Source: DATJPR01 sp963752915 (GTDB lineage: Bacteria; Bacteroidota; Ignavibacteria; UBA10030; UBA6906). Taken from it: 64,000 bases of DNA. Of this stretch, positions 48,582-56,484 are shown piece by piece (position 1 is the stretch's first letter; each line of letters starts with the position of its first letter). Under the pieces are notes generated by a model that worked only from the letters and a program-made list of their open reading frames with translations, searched no databases and was not told the origin of the DNA. The DNA is taken from assembly GCA_963752915.1 (NCBI GenBank), contig CAVVZZ010000011.1, forward strand, positions 764,438 through 828,437. Direction: 5' to 3'. The position numbers were made by a program, and so were the translations under genes.

Positions 48582-49228
48582 TTCAGCCTCGCACGAAGTT
48601 CCTTACAATTCTGTATCGCCGGATCGTCACACCAACAAAGAACCTCTCCTTCAGTTTATCGGAGGATGAGGGTTGTGGCAAGGATCCGTCACCTATCCTT
48701 CATCATTCATGCCAACTGCGCTGCAGGCAATTCTTGAGAGAATCGGGCAGTCTCAGAAGCAACGGGTGTATTTCTTACCCGTGTGTGATCTTTTCAAGGC
48801 ACAAGTGACGACAAGGGGTTGAATGGACGGTTCTTTGGGCAGGGAAGTAACTACACATTTTGTCCTGGGTGCGACTGGATTCTGCCCCTAGCATTCACGT
48901 AGCGTCGTGATTTATCAGAGCTTCGAGGGGACAACGAAAAGGGCGAAGGCGATGGTTTCCTGTGCGAAGATCTCATGGAACGTGGGGGGTGCAAATGGGC
49001 GCTGCTCTGGGAATCGCTGACAAATCACTTCTTCCACGATAAGAGCTCTAACCGGTGAAGCGGTCTCCCTCGAATATCATCGGATTTTCAAATGAGAAAC
49101 GCGAGCACAGTCGCGGCAGCAATCGAAGGGAGGAATAGGTGAATAGCGAAGGTATGAAGAACCAGGAAGTCATATGATAGAAGACACGAACTTATGACAA
49201 AGGCTTTGCATGACAGCTTTGCCGACGA
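48582..49228. other. Intergenic region, nothing recognised
   Basis: About 650 bases between the T9SS gene and the glycosyltransferase gene. No supported gene; promoter of the T9SS gene presumably here. Confidence 0.4.
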
Positions 49229-50098
49229 TCATCGCTGTGCCACTTCTTCCGCGCCGTCGTGGGGCACGGTTGTTGCAATGCCGGAGTCCCTCGTGAGCTC
49301 ATCATACGAAGCATTCAACCCCGCGCAGATCCGACTGAATTCTTCCACGCCGTCGGGCAACAGCGTCTGTTCGATCACCTTAACGGCGTCCGCCAAATCA
49401 TAGATCAGTCGCAGGAGCATCACCGCAGCTTCATACTGCCCAGAGTTTTCTTTGAGACGGGATTTCCAATAGGATAACCGCGCGTCAGCATACTCGACAA
49501 GGCTGCGCGGATACTGAAAGTCATGCGCACGATCCTCCTGACTCGTATACCGGTTGGTCTTCTCCAGCCAGACCGAGGCGTTGGCATGCGACAGGTGATG
49601 GATGCAGCAGGGGGAATCGGGCGGTAGCATCTGGATACGGTTACTTTTGAGGAGGACCCCGCCGTGGACGGTTTCCCTGAACTCGAGCGCTCCCCGTCGA
49701 AAGAATCGGTTGTGATACTCCGGCCAATGGTATGCGTTTTCGCTATGACGGCCGAGAATATAATGCCGCATCGGGATCGCAAGGATGTCGCAATCCAGGC
49801 CGGTCGCTTTTGTGCGCATAAATTCAATCCCGGCAGGCGAGAAGCATTCATCTCCATCGAGAAAGATGATCGCATCATGGATGCATCGCGCGAAGGCTTC
49901 CTTGCGAGTGGCTTCAACGGTCGGTGACCACGGGACAGTGAGAAACTCGTCGGCATAGCGCCGGCAGATCGCGTCGGATCCATCGGTGGACGATTTGTCG
50001 ATGACAACGAGCTGATCTACGAATCGGAGGGACCGCAGTGCCGTTTCGACGATATCACCATTGTTGTAATTGATCATGAACGCAGAGATTGACGGCAT
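49229..50098 (-). CDS. Family 2 glycosyltransferase
   Basis: 289 residues from the ATG at 50098 (a GTG two codons earlier is possible). GT-A fold: ISAFMINYNNGDIVETALRS (first strand), LVVIDKSSTDGSDAIC, the metal-binding motif in AIIFLDGDECFSP, and ALEFRETVHGGVLL, a segment seen in the WaaE/KdtX-like group that decorates lipopolysaccharide or glycoproteins. The C-terminal part is helical. There are no sugar-biosynthesis neighbours, so the acceptor is unknown. Cytoplasmic, no membrane helix. Confidence 0.85.
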   Translation of the reverse strand: MPSISAFMINYNNGDIVETALRSLRFVDQLVVIDKSSTDGSDAICRRYADEFLTVPWSPTVEATRKEAFARCIHDAIIFLDGDECFSPAGIEFMRTKATGLDCDILAIPMRHYILGRHSENAYHWPEYHNRFFRRGALEFRETVHGGVLLKSNRIQMLPPDSPCCIHHLSHANASVWLEKTNRYTSQEDRAHDFQYPRSLVEYADARLSYWKSRLKENSGQYEAAVMLLRLIYDLADAVKVIEQTLLPDGVEEFSRICAGLNASYDELTRDSGIATTVPHDGAEEVAQR

Positions 50099-50517
50099 AC
50101 GCACTTTCCCGTACCATATGGTCCTCGAAAGATACTGAATTCTTCTAATAATCCTATCTTGGCAGAGGTTAATTTCTCCCTTCTGGGATCGGCGCGACGA
50201 GTCCCCGGATGATCCTAGATCGGAGACCCCTCATCTTGCCTGGTGGTGGAGGCAACAATCGAAGAAACCAATCAGGCAGATGGGCCGAGGCTGGAAACTC
50301 AGCTACTGCCTCTTGTTCAGTCAGATGCCGCCACATCAAGGGAGTGCTCCACTCCCGTAGCAAGTCTCACACGTTATCTCCCTTTTGGTATTGAACATCT
50401 CGAGCCATAGCTATTGGTATCAGCTGCTCTACTTAGTAACCAACATATCCATCCAATCCATGCCTGATTTCTGCCCCAAGCGTAACGCACTCCCCAGTTC
50501 TATGTCCATGATGTCGC
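50099..50517. other. Intergenic region, nothing recognised
   Basis: About 420 bases upstream of the glycosyltransferase; short frames only. Confidence 0.4.
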
Positions 50518-50918
50518 CCGAGGTTAACAGAGGAACGGGACATTTTCAAGCGCTCGGATATGTCCCGACTGTTGGAGTGGATCCTGCTAAGATAAAGAAT
50601 ACTATCCGTTCCGCCTACGGCGGCTCCTCCAGTCCGAGGACGTTTCCGCGTGAACCATGTTCTCAGATCAGGATCCCTAGTGTTGACAAGGGCATTCTGC
50701 TCTATTCGGCGAATCGGTGAGCGTAGGACAGTGGGGGTTTTTAAGCTCCCGGAAAAGTCATCGAGCTGGGATCAGAACCAGACTTCGCCCGGGGACGCCG
50801 CGAGGATGGGGCTTTTAGGGTTATGTTTTTTTGTTGTTACACCGGTTACGCGTGTTTCGCGCATTTGGCACACCTTACCTTTTGGTGATGAGCACTTCCA
50901 TAGGAGAACATAAGAGAG
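50518..50918. repeat. Dispersed repeat, copy 3
   Basis: Matches copy 1 (18679-19070) along its full length, with a 9-base insertion (TTTCGCGCA) near 50855. Ends at ATAGGAGAACATAAGAGAG, where a transposase remnant begins. The clean shared end (copy 1 ends with the same words) suggests this is one boundary of the repeat. Confidence 0.8.
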
Positions 50919-51441
50919 ATGATCTTTGCTAACAGTTCTCAAGCCAAGGGACTTGTTGATCGGGGCAACCGTACCCACCAAGATCGTCTGATCAAAGCCA
51001 TGCGCCGCGCCGGCATTGCCACTATCGGAGAGGCCAACCTTTTTCTCGAACGCCAGCACCTTAAGGATCACAATGCGCGCTTGGCACTTCCCTCTGATGA
51101 TCTACCCGATGTCCATCGACCACTGCAAAAGGGGCCTAAACCTCGAGCAGATCCTCTGCCACCAGACCGAGCGTTGTTCGAACCACGATTACGCGATCAC
51201 CCTGAACGCCGCGTATGTCCAGATCCTCAAAGGACCCTATTTCCTGCCCAGGCCAACTCACTATCTGACGGTTCGTCGCTATCTGGATGACCCGCTACAT
51301 ATTTTCAATGGCAACCAGGAACTCCGATACGAAATCCTCACCGCCAGGCCAGCTCCACGCAAGCAGCCCTTGGTAATGCCCGCCCCCAATCATCCCTGGC
51401 GCATAAAACCACGGACCGGCAGAAGCAAGCGTCGACGATAA
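50919..51441 (+). pseudogene. ISNCY-like transposase, C-terminal remnant
   Basis: The first frame (50919 to about 51135) reads FANSSQAKGLVDRGNRTHQD, RLIKAMRRAGIATIGEANLF and ARLALPSDDLPDVHRPL. This matches the end of the catalytic domain of transposases with the motif S-P-Q-A-K-G-R-V-E-R-x-N-x-T-x-Q-D-R-L-V-K. The tail continues one frame over as LNLEQILCHQTERCSNHDYA and PAPNHPWRIKPRTG to 51441. The N-terminal two-thirds are absent. A dead insertion sequence end. Confidence 0.7.
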
Positions 51442-51635
51442 AGTCAATCCAACCATTCCAACACGGGAACCGCTCACCCTAGCACAGTGCTAAGAAAGAA
51501 CAACACCCTTGAGAGACATAAAAGGATGTCAGATCTACAGAGATCAAAGGGATGACCTTTCTAAGGAGTTACAATACTACGCTCCCCGGTACGCACGCAG
51601 CGCGTTCACTCAGTGGAGTCGTTCGACTTTCCTCG

Positions 51636-51664
51636 TTGCATACAGCCTCACGGTTTTGTATATT
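51636..51664 (+). promoter_or_regulatory. Candidate sigma-70 promoter of tRNA-Ser
   Basis: TTGCAT (51636-51641), 17-base spacer, TATATT (51659-51664), 30 bases before the tRNA. The -10 box matches 5 of 6; the -35 box is weak. Confidence 0.4.
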
Positions 51665-51693
51665 ATGGCGTCAATTTTCGGCTTTACAAACCC

Positions 51694-51783
51694 GGAGAGG
51701 TGGGTGAGTGGCCGAAACCAGCGGTTTGCTAAACCGCCGTAGGGGGTCAACCTCTACCGAGAGTTCGAATCTCTCCCTCTCCG
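51694..51783 (+). tRNA. tRNA-Ser(GCU)
   Basis: 90 bases. Acceptor stem GGAGAGG/CCTCTCC, D arm TGGGTGAGTGGCCGAAACC, anticodon stem GCGGTTTGCTAAACCGC with anticodon GCT at 51728-51730, a long class II variable arm (GTAGGGGGTCAACCTCTACC) and T arm GAGAGTTCGAATCTCTC. Discriminator G at 51783; CCA not encoded. Reads AGC/AGU serine codons. A terminator follows. Confidence 0.95.
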
Positions 51784-51784
51784 C

Positions 51785-51829
51785 AAAAAAAGCCCGCATT
51801 GGATAGTTCCGATGCGGGTATCTTTTTTT
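51785..51829. terminator. Terminator after tRNA-Ser
   Basis: CCCGCAT (51793-51799) and ATGCGGG (51812-51818) form a stem with an A-run before and TTTTTTT after, so it can work in both directions. Confidence 0.8.
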
Positions 51830-51852
51830 GAGTACTGTGCAGCAACGACGGT

Positions 51853-51908
51853 GGTCAACCTCTACCGACTTGTCCGTCGACCGACGAAGTCGGGCGACGG
51901 AGAGTTCG
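51853..51908. repeat. Second tRNA-Ser 3' fragment split by a palindrome
   Basis: GGTCAACCTCTACCGA (51853-51868) and GAGAGTTCG (51900-51908) are the variable and T arms of the same tRNA-Ser, separated by 31 bases. The insert is a near-perfect hairpin: CCGTCG-A-CCGAC, loop GAA, GTCGG-G-CGACGG (51874-51900). Only 70 bases from the end of the intact tRNA. Confidence 0.6.
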
Positions 51909-52188
51909 CCGCTCTCTGTTTTCGGCACTTTTTCGGAAGCGTTTGACGCGCTGAGACCGGGAAGGTGCCGATTTCGTATGCGTCCAGTGCCCCCCTCTCA
52001 TCGATCCCTCCTTCAACCCAATTTCTAATCGACGGATTGGATCGGCCGGGGGGGCTGTCAGATACGTCGACAACAAACCCTCTCATATGAAAACATGCCC
52101 TGTCCCGATTGCGGGGAATCAACTGGTTATACAATGGGCCGCCGTACCGATGGTCTTTTTCTTCGATTCACTGTGGGTGCTATCGCCT
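51909..52188. other. Intergenic region, nothing recognised
   Basis: About 280 bases past the broken tRNA fragment and before the stop of the exporter gene. No supported gene and no clear terminator for the long minus-strand cluster. Confidence 0.35.
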
Positions 52189-53064
52189 TCAAAGACCGAA
52201 CGCAAAAAGGATGAGGCCGAAAATCACTCCAAATGAAAAGTTAAACGCTTTCACCTTGACTGAGTCCTTGAAGGAGTAGGACAGAAGAGGAAGCATACCG
52301 TGGCCGTCCTGCACAAATGTGCTCGTGAACAAGACTGAAAACGGAATCAAGCCGCTTGCGAACATCGTCACGAAGATCAGGTGGGGACCAGACTCGGGAA
52401 TAAGGCCGATCAATGCACCAGCAAACAGAAGCAAGATTGTATAGTGTGACGTCAGCGTCCCCAGATTCCAATACCGCAAACCCAACTCTACCACGAGCAA
52501 CGCACCGAAGGTCCATAGTGCGGTTTTCCATAGGTGCTTCTTAATGATGTGTTGCCAAACATGGTCCTTCACATAATGCAGAAATCCCTCCCGTGCCGGA
52601 TGGACCTGTTGCTTATCGCAATCCTTGCACGTAGCGATGTTCCACTTCTTCACGGCCTTATCGGTTATCCATCCGACGACAACTCCGATGATAAACAGTA
52701 CAGCGAAAAGCAAGACTGCCGTCTTCGGAAACATAGCCAGCATGACAAACGCTTCATCTCCCGATACAGCCGCCATGGAGCCCACTAAGGCACCGAACGT
52801 GATCATGCCATGCACATAAAGCGAAACATTGGTGAATGCCCCCATGCAGCCCGGAGCGGCACCGATCAGCGATGCAACGACATACTGACGCCATCGCCCG
52901 GCTCCTTTTAACAAGGTGCCGAGTTTTCCTCGTGTCCACACATTGACTGCGTCAACAAGAGTCATCATGACGAGGACAAGCAGCGTGACCTGCACTGTCT
53001 GCGTAAGCACATTGGAAAGGATGTCACACATGGCAAGAAAGGCTGGCGTTAGCGTTTTCTCCAT
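52189..53064 (-). CDS. Putative heavy-metal exporter (ArsP_2/PF11449-like permease)
   Basis: About 291 residues from the ATG at 53064, overlapping the preceding gene by 16 bases. Eight or more membrane helices: VLTQTVQVTLLVLVMMTLVD, VVASLIGAAPGCMGAFTNVS, MITFGALVGSMAAVSGDEAF, TAVLLFAVLFIIGVVVGWI and, in the C-terminal half, LIGLIPESGPHLIFVTMFAS. A cytoplasmic loop has CKDCDKQQVHPAREG, a possible metal ligand. The G-A-x-P-G-C-x-G-A-F and G-D-E-A-F motifs fit the family annotated as 10-TM heavy-metal exporters. Substrate unproven. Last gene of the Hdr-containing cluster. Confidence 0.7.
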   Translation of the reverse strand: MEKTLTPAFLAMCDILSNVLTQTVQVTLLVLVMMTLVDAVNVWTRGKLGTLLKGAGRWRQYVVASLIGAAPGCMGAFTNVSLYVHGMITFGALVGSMAAVSGDEAFVMLAMFPKTAVLLFAVLFIIGVVVGWITDKAVKKWNIATCKDCDKQQVHPAREGFLHYVKDHVWQHIIKKHLWKTALWTFGALLVVELGLRYWNLGTLTSHYTILLLFAGALIGLIPESGPHLIFVTMFASGLIPFSVLFTSTFVQDGHGMLPLLSYSFKDSVKVKAFNFSFGVIFGLILFAFGL

Positions 53065-53507
53065 CCGCTCCACGCGGGATAGCCGTGGTTGTCCCGGAGT
53101 TTCAGGATTTCGTCTCCCTTCTGCACTTCGGCAGCTATGAGCGCTGGGGCGCCCTCAAACGAGATTCTCGATCCCTTGACTTGAATGACGTCTTTCACCT
53201 CAATCTGAACGTCTTGTTTCTGAATGTACCAACCCGGACCCAGATGCACAGGAAGAGTCTCCTTGTCTGTTTTCACCATCAGTCGAATACCGTATGACAT
53301 TCCTCCGCGATATGTCATGGTATCAACGCTGAGGACTTCGCCGCGAATCGACTCAACCGTTTTAGAATCATACAACCGGTTGTAAGCGCTTGCCGGACCC
53401 CAGCCCCCGCTTCCTTTCCCTCGCATTCCTTGCTGCGCGAAGGAGCCGGCTGCAAAAAGTACCGTGAAGGTGAAGATCACACCTATTGATACTATTGCTG
53501 TTTTCAT
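53049..53507 (-). CDS. Small exported OB-fold-like protein
   Basis: 152 residues, AAGGA 7 bases before the ATG at 53507; the frame upstream to 53750 is not used. Signal peptide 1-24 (MKTAIVSIGVIFTFTVLFAA). The mature part is beta-rich: VESIRGEVLSVDTMTYRGGM, MVKTDKETLPVHLGPGWYIQ, DVIQVKGSRISFEGAPALIA, ending in a Trp/Arg-rich tail. This looks like an OB-fold that binds metal or nucleic acid in the periplasm. Overlaps the exporter gene, so the two probably act together in metal export (inference). Confidence 0.6.
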   Translation of the reverse strand: MKTAIVSIGVIFTFTVLFAAGSFAQQGMRGKGSGGWGPASAYNRLYDSKTVESIRGEVLSVDTMTYRGGMSYGIRLMVKTDKETLPVHLGPGWYIQKQDVQIEVKDVIQVKGSRISFEGAPALIAAEVQKGDEILKLRDNHGYPAWSGWRKR

Positions 53508-53697
53508 GGCGTTGTCCTTTCTTGATTTTTGGCTTCTCTCCAATTGCGTCGTAAGAGGCATAGGAGAAGTCGATCGCCCGCATCCAATGAAACTCTGACA
53601 CACAGTTCCGGCTCGTGAGTGACCGTTCCTGGCGCGCAGCAAATCAGATGAACTGAACCGGTCGTTCAATGAGGGACTGAACGTCGGATTCAAGATC

Positions 53698-54321
53698 TCA
53701 GTCGCACCGCAGTTTGTCGTCATTGACCTCCGATCCTGATGGAGACTCAATCGGGGTTTCAGGAGTTGATTCCTTCTGCAGCATCAATCCTGCAACAGTC
53801 CGTGCGAACTCCTCTGCCGCTTCCGGACCGTTCGCCGTCACAATATTGTCGGCGGTCTCGACCGGCTTGCCGGTGTAACGAGCACCTTTCCATTCCAGGA
53901 AACTCCGTGCCGAAGGATAGGCAGTGGCGCGTTTGCCGAGCAGAAGACCGGCGTTTGCCAGAGTAACAGGTGCCAGGCAAATCGCACTCACAACCTTCCC
54001 CGCGCCCTGTGCCTCCCTCACAATGCGGTGAACCGTTGTGTTGTGCCAGAACTTGCTCGAACCAACACCGCCCACTAGGACGACCGCATCAAAACTCCTG
54101 TTGTTCAGATTCTCGATTGTGACTTCAGGATTGACAACAGTGCCAAGCATTCCGCGGGCCGGGGAAAGTGATGAAGACGCGACAGTGATTCGGGCCCCCG
54201 ATTTCTCAAGAATCGCTTTCGGTGTCGAATACTCTTCATCCCGAAATTGACTAGGAGGAAGGATGAAGAGGATACTCTTCCCGGATAATGTGCCCTCTTC
54301 TGGCGGATTCTCTGTATTCAT
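53698..54321 (-). CDS. DJ-1/PfpI-family protein
   Basis: 207 residues from the ATG at 54321; the frame continues upstream through the NifX-like gene, so an apparent 332-residue protein is a read-through. The flavodoxin-like fold has GKSILFILPPSQFRDEEYST, SFDAVVLVGGVGSSKFW, the nucleophile-elbow Cys in VVSAICLAPVTLANAGLL, and DNIVTANGPEAAEEFARTVA. Members are glyoxalases, deglycases, chaperones or proteases; the elbow Cys is kept. It has a 20-residue acidic C-terminal tail. Sits in the electron-transfer cluster, where a role against reactive by-products is plausible. Confidence 0.85.
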   Translation of the reverse strand: MNTENPPEEGTLSGKSILFILPPSQFRDEEYSTPKAILEKSGARITVASSSLSPARGMLGTVVNPEVTIENLNNRSFDAVVLVGGVGSSKFWHNTTVHRIVREAQGAGKVVSAICLAPVTLANAGLLLGKRATAYPSARSFLEWKGARYTGKPVETADNIVTANGPEAAEEFARTVAGLMLQKESTPETPIESPSGSEVNDDKLRCD

Positions 54322-54373
54322 GTCCTGCTTATCAACGATTGTGTAACACATGCCGCATGAATTGATCAAGCAC

Positions 54374-54644
54374 CTACTCAACTTCCCCCCGGACTCCGGG
54401 AGTGACCTCAATGTCACAATCCAGAAGCATGGTTGGCAATTCCCTGTCGGCCCGCAAATCAAAACATCGACGCCCTCCTGCACCACCATCCGAATCTTCG
54501 CCGGCGGATTGACGTGCGTCCACCGCATTTCCTGACGGCGGACGATTCTCCCATCCTCCATACTCACGAGCACAATGCTTGCCGGGCAATCCAGGCGAGA
54601 TGAGACCCGACACCCCAACACCGGTCTGCAATCCTCAGTATCAT
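54374..54644 (-). pseudogene. NifX/NifB-C-like protein, frameshifted
   Basis: The ATG at 54644 overlaps the arginine decarboxylase stop by ATGA. MILRIA opens one frame, PVLGCRVSSRLDCPASIVLV and VQEGVDVLICG follow in a second, and DRELPTMLLDCDIEVTPGVR and GEVE end at a TAG in the third. Put together they match dinitrogenase iron-molybdenum-cofactor-type domains (R-V-S-x-R-L-D...V-D-V-L-I-C-G-G). Such domains bind Fe-S or metal clusters. Two indels are needed; beyond the TAG the same frame still reads VLDQFMRHVLHN. Confidence 0.55.
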
Positions 54645-55186
54645 GGTAACAGTATCGCCATAGCCACCACCGACGTCCATTTCCCGTCTTTGTCACCTTC
54701 GGCGGATTGGGTGATGTTGAACGTTTTCAGAATCTTCCCGCTCATCTTGTAGTATTTCTCCCGCTCATTCCAATCGACCGCCGGATCGAAATCGACACCA
54801 AGCGTGGTCGCCAACATCGTTGCCGCAAGGTCTTCTGCGTAGTCGCCCGCTCGTTCATCAGTCTCGCCAAATGGATGATGTTCCGACAGGTAACCGTACG
54901 CGGTGTCGTCCGTGGGCTGCGCAACTCCTATGGAGGCGGCGACGAGACGATTGGGCTCGTTGGTCGCGTTCCGGGCCATCACGACAAATGTCAATGCGCC
55001 GGGCTCAAGGAGCTTCCTGCCTTCGGCTACCGGAAGCCGTCTACACTTGGGCGGCAAAATGCTGGAGACACAGACAAGATTGCATTTCTCAACTCCGGCA
55101 TCGCGCAATGCCAACTCGAACGATTGGAGATAGTCCTTGTGTCTACCGACTCCTTTGGTAAAAAACACTCTTTGGGGAACATCCAT
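54641..55186 (-). CDS. pdaD: Pyruvoyl-dependent arginine decarboxylase
   Basis: 181 residues, full length. The self-cleavage site is NLVCVSSILPP: by comparison with the Methanocaldococcus enzyme the chain splits between Ser41 and Ser42, and Ser42 becomes the pyruvoyl cofactor. Other family marks: VFFTKGVGRHKDYLQSFELA, ALTFVVMARNATNEPNRLVA, ASIGVAQPTDDTAYGYLSEH and TSVVAMAILLP. It converts arginine to agmatine for polyamine synthesis. Its stop overlaps the next gene's start. Why it sits in an Hdr-type cluster is unclear. Confidence 0.92.
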   Translation of the reverse strand: MDVPQRVFFTKGVGRHKDYLQSFELALRDAGVEKCNLVCVSSILPPKCRRLPVAEGRKLLEPGALTFVVMARNATNEPNRLVAASIGVAQPTDDTAYGYLSEHHPFGETDERAGDYAEDLAATMLATTLGVDFDPAVDWNEREKYYKMSGKILKTFNITQSAEGDKDGKWTSVVAMAILLP

Positions 55187-55229
55187 GGTCTGATTATCCT
55201 GGCAAATATTCGATGTGATGAGAAGGGGG

Positions 55230-55440
55230 AGAGATCGCGAAACGACTTCATGCCGCCGACAATCGTCCCATCGTCGTCCCGTAACATTGCCGTGCTGATA
55301 CTGATGGGCTTTGGGTCCCCGACCAATTCAATGCATTCGCTGTGGAGATGTCATGCCGTGGCATTCTGCGGCTCGCCTCAGACCTCGAATCCGGCGACTA
55401 CGAGGTCATGTCGGAAGTGCGGTTCGGACGCGACGTTCCA
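55230..55440 (-). pseudogene. Relic of a PAS-containing sensor/regulator
   Basis: The minus strand reads VGDPKPISISTAMLRDDDGT and IVGGMKSFRDLS. This is the end of a PAS domain as found before the kinase or NtrC-type output of regulators (V-S-I-S-x-A-x-L-R-D-x-D-G-x-x-V-G-G-x-x-x-F-R-D-L-S). Upstream the frame is broken (RHDLVVAGFEV then stop) and no output domain follows. Confidence 0.5.
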
Positions 55441-55441
55441 A

Positions 55442-55849
55442 TCAGTGAAGCCGCTCGGTATGATCGATAAGGCTGCCATTCAGATAGGCACGCACGGCGT
55501 CATCAATATTTGCTATGTCGGTAACTTTGGGTGTGATGTTGAGTGAACGAAGACTCTCATAGGCGCCGGCTCCCATGCCACGCGCCAGGAGTACTTCACA
55601 ATCAGAAATTGCCGTCATCATTCGTTGGTGCCTCGACTGCGACGCAGGATCGAACCCGTGACCTTGTGAGTCCGGCCCGTGCGTCTCATGAGCATGAGGC
55701 TCTCCGGAAAAGTGCGCGTGACCCAGTTTGTCCCGCTGTTCGCGTGAAATGATCGCTCCGTTTTCCACGGTAACGACGACATAGTACGGCGCCCGTCCGA
55801 AGTGCTGGCTGATGGTTGCTCCGTCGTCTGAGACTGCTGCGATCTTCAT
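55442..55849 (-). CDS. NifX/NifB-C-type Fe-S cofactor-binding protein
   Basis: 135 residues from the ATG at 55849 (GGGAACAATA upstream). MKIAAVSDDGATISQHFGRA is the classic start of dinitrogenase iron-molybdenum-cofactor domains. A His-rich loop (HAHFSGEPHAHETHGPDSQG) may bind metal, and MGAGAYESLRSLNITPKVTD then AVRAYLNGSLIDHTERLH end the fold. No nif genes are present; such stand-alone proteins are linked to Fe-S or metal handling. Follows the DsrE-like gene in the cluster after about 250 bases. Confidence 0.85.
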   Translation of the reverse strand: MKIAAVSDDGATISQHFGRAPYYVVVTVENGAIISREQRDKLGHAHFSGEPHAHETHGPDSQGHGFDPASQSRHQRMMTAISDCEVLLARGMGAGAYESLRSLNITPKVTDIANIDDAVRAYLNGSLIDHTERLH

Positions 55850-56102
55850 TATTGTTCCCTTCTTGTCATTTGTCATATCATGGTTGCTCCGACAAAATCC
55901 TCCTTGCCGAAAGTGTCGCTCTCGATCGATAGGGCGCATGCATACAGTCGCGTCTATCGTGCAGCAGGGTCTCACTCCCTCGTCGTGAATCTGCTGTGCA
56001 GTCCAAGAGCAGATCCGCACTCCAACGTGTGCCTCGTGCCAAGTAATATCCGCGGTGGGAGTAACCGGCACGAAGCACCCGTCAGCAGAGTTCTGAAGGC
56101 GT

Positions 56103-56465
56103 TTAAAACACAAACGTCATTCCTGCTCCCGATGCACCCATCAGGAATGGAGGCACTTTTTCAACGACGATCCGCTTATCGCGTAGGGTCTTCGGGTCGA
56201 TACCCTTGTTTTCAATTGCTAATTCACAAAACACGACTTTCCCCTTCTGGTCCAGGATCGTGTTGAACAGATCGACCGGGTTCGGCATGCCTTTCGGCGT
56301 GCCGATTTTCTCGAGTTCCCCTTTGACGAGCGCTTGCGCTCCAGCCGGACAGAAGAACATATGCACGTCATAATCGAGCGCAATACCGGATGAGGCAAAA
56401 ATCAACGAGGGCATGATATTGCTCGGTGCGGCGCCGTTGCATACAACAATCATTTTTTCAGCCAT
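56103..56465 (-). CDS. DsrE-like sulfur-carrier-family protein
   Basis: 120 residues. AAGGAG lies 9 bases before the ATG at 56465, which marks the real start although the frame is open far upstream. MAEKMIVVCNGAAPSNIMPS, SSGIALDYDVHMFFCPAGAQ, KGELEKIGTPKGMPNPVDLF and VPPFLMGASGAGMTFVF give the DsrE/DsrF-like fold. Cysteines at 9, 39 and 80 could carry sulfur. In sulfur oxidisers DsrE proteins pass sulfur between TusA and Hdr-like complexes, and TusA and Hdr genes are in this cluster. Confidence 0.8.
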   Translation of the reverse strand: MAEKMIVVCNGAAPSNIMPSLIFASSGIALDYDVHMFFCPAGAQALVKGELEKIGTPKGMPNPVDLFNTILDQKGKVVFCELAIENKGIDPKTLRDKRIVVEKVPPFLMGASGAGMTFVF

Positions 56466-56484
56466 GATCGATATCTCCTTATGT

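Noticed and set aside
26573..51784. A simple integrated island between the tRNA-Ser fragment and the intact tRNA-Ser
   Set aside because: The two repeats are inverted, whereas attL and attR must be direct repeats; no integrase gene is seen.
53698..54696. A 332-residue DJ-1 protein with an extra N-terminal domain
   Set aside because: The N-terminal part is the frameshifted NifX-like gene read through; DJ-1 proteins start at the ATG at 54321.
54707..55546. Plus-strand frame of 279 codons
   Set aside because: Antisense to the pyruvoyl arginine decarboxylase gene; no domain or ribosome site.
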